From Actinomycetota bacterium (GTDB taxonomy: Bacteria; Actinomycetota; Coriobacteriia; Anaerosomatales; D1FN1-002): a stretch of 13,863 bases of DNA. Positions 13,009-13,863 of the stretch are shown here, piece after piece (position 1 is the first letter of the stretch; the number at the start of each line of letters is the position of its first letter). The position numbers and the translations under genes are program-made. The stretch lies in the NCBI GenBank assembly GCA_005774595.1, contig VAUM01000018.1, forward strand, positions 1 to 13,863. Direction: 5' to 3'. The notes beneath the pieces are model-generated. The model did not search any database. It had not been told where the DNA came from and saw nothing but the letters and a program-made list of their open reading frames with translations.

Positions 13009-13824
13009 CTAGCGCGGCCCCGCACCGCCGGCCTGCACGGCGAGCGGCCGTGCGCCCTGGGCGAGCGCGGCCACCGTCGCGGTCAGCCCGAGCGATCGGG
13101 CGGCGGCGGCGAGCGCGCGGCGCGCCAGCTCGGCCGTGTTGTTCTCGCTCGACAGGTGCAGCCCCACGACGTGCTCGGTCACGTCGGAGGCGACGGCCTC
13201 CAATGCGCGGGCGGCGTCCGGATTGGACAGGTGCCCGTGGTCCGACAGGATCCGGCTCTTCAGGAACGCCGGGTACCGACCTGTCCGAAGCATGTCGAGG
13301 TCGTGGTTGCACTCGATCCCGATGATCCGGCAGCCGGCCAGCGCCTCGGCACACTCGGACGTGAGCGTCCCCGTGTCGGTGGCGATCCCGACCCGCGTGC
13401 CGCCGGGGGCCTCGAGCACGAAGCAGAGCGGCTCGGCCGCGTCGTGAGAGACGCGCACCGGCAGCACGCTCGCTCCGTCCACTCGGAACGGCTCGCCCGC
13501 GCGCACGCGCACGAGCTCTGGGAGCGCGGTGCCGAGGCGATCCGAGCGGATGGTGCCGGCGCTCGCGTAGACCGGCACGCCGTGACGCCGCGCGAACACG
13601 TCGACGCCCCGCACGTGATCGATGTGCTCGTGGGTCACGAGCAGTGCCAGGACCGAGGAGGGCTCGATGCCCGCGTGCTGCAGCCTGCGCTCCGTGTCGG
13701 ACGCCGAGAACCCGCAGTCGATCAGCACTGCACCACCGGGCCACGCGATGGCGGTGGCGTTGCCCGACGAGCCCGAGCCGAGGAAGACGACACGAACGGC
13801 CGGCGATGGCTGCTTGGCGCTCAT
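13009..13824 (-). CDS. Metallo-beta-lactamase-fold hydrolase, YycJ/WalJ type
   Basis: A 271-residue cytoplasmic metallo-hydrolase. The family fold opens with VVFLGSGSSGNAT (12-24) and VLIDCGFS. The metal-binding motif THEHIDH is at 64-70, with further ligands likely at H127, D150 (ATDTG) and H223 (GLHLSSENN). SDHGHLSN (194-201) and ECNHD (171-175) are typical of YycJ/WalJ proteins, which have been linked to DNA repair and cell-wall signalling in Firmicutes as probable nucleases. No WalK/WalR genes are nearby. ATG at 13824 is preferred over GTG at 13839; neither has a ribosome binding site, and a TACCAT six bases before the ATG suggests a leaderless message. Confidence 0.92.
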   Translation of the reverse strand: MSAKQPSPAVRVVFLGSGSSGNATAIAWPGGAVLIDCGFSASDTERRLQHAGIEPSSVLALLVTHEHIDHVRGVDVFARRHGVPVYASAGTIRSDRLGTALPELVRVRAGEPFRVDGASVLPVRVSHDAAEPLCFVLEAPGGTRVGIATDTGTLTSECAEALAGCRIIGIECNHDLDMLRTGRYPAFLKSRILSDHGHLSNPDAARALEAVASDVTEHVVGLHLSSENNTAELARRALAAAARSLGLTATVAALAQGARPLAVQAGGAGPR

Positions 13825-13830
13825 GCGCCC

Positions 13831-13854
13831 ATGGTACACGGCGCTGTGACAGCG
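13831..13854 (-). promoter_or_regulatory. Possible leaderless promoter with palindrome
   Basis: TACCAT (13836-13831) lies six bases before the hydrolase ATG, the spacing expected when transcription starts at the A of the start codon. A 13-bp palindrome CGCTGT-C-ACAGCG (13854-13842) sits directly upstream, in the -10/-35 spacer. No -35 is clear, and the window ends soon after. Confidence 0.3.
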
Positions 13855-13863
13855 GGCGCGAGG

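Noticed and set aside
12845..13744. 299-residue minus-strand frame overlapping the hydrolase
   Set aside because: It is a shifted frame of the metallo-hydrolase gene, very rich in arginine, and runs on into the non-coding gap.

Overview
The window is GC-rich bacterial DNA. Every gene I can support (13, one of them cut by the window edge) lies on the minus strand, so transcription runs from high to low coordinates. GC content, GTG/ATG starts, TANNNT-type -10 elements, a possible leaderless gene, a long-form HPF, a BTAD (SARP-like) regulator and a DUF5317-type membrane protein point to Actinomycetota. A Coriobacteriia-like lineage is my best guess, made from gene style only. There are no rRNAs, tRNAs, CRISPR arrays, transposases or phage genes.

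Layout in transcription order. (1) 13824-13009: metallo-beta-lactamase-fold hydrolase of the YycJ/WalJ type. (2) 13008-12668: 341-bp gap with strong potential for RNA structure. (3) 12667-8685: amino-acid uptake locus. It holds an orphan divergent solute-binding lipoprotein, a canonical solute-binding lipoprotein, a permease with an unusual secreted N-terminal beta-rich domain, and the ATPase; the last two overlap by 4 bp. (4) 8490-7936: long-form ribosome hibernation factor hpf, followed by a good hairpin terminator. (5) 7791-7734: TTGACA/TACACT promoter with a perfect TGTGA-N6-TCACA palindrome at the start site. It drives a conserved gene of unknown function (7714-7049). (6) 6915-3754: a tight run of a 24-residue membrane micropeptide, a membrane HD-GYP phosphodiesterase, a second membrane HD protein with a degraded active site, and a DUF5317 membrane protein, with ATG-stop overlaps. 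About 57 bp later comes a regulator of about 1,100 residues with STAND ATPase, TPR-like repeats, winged helix and BTAD. (7) 384-56: 329-bp gap with a bipartite hairpin, a possible promoter and a long structured leader. (8) 55-1: the first 18 codons of a further gene.

How it may work together. The uptake locus is a nutrient importer next to a starvation-response ribosome factor. Region 5-7 looks like a membrane signalling island: a Crp/Fnr-type operator upstream, a probable cyclic-di-GMP phosphodiesterase, a pseudo-enzyme partner with the same layout, a micropeptide and a large ATP-dependent regulator. Their functional link is inferred from gene order and overlaps only. This island and the permease fusion are the best candidates for something undescribed.
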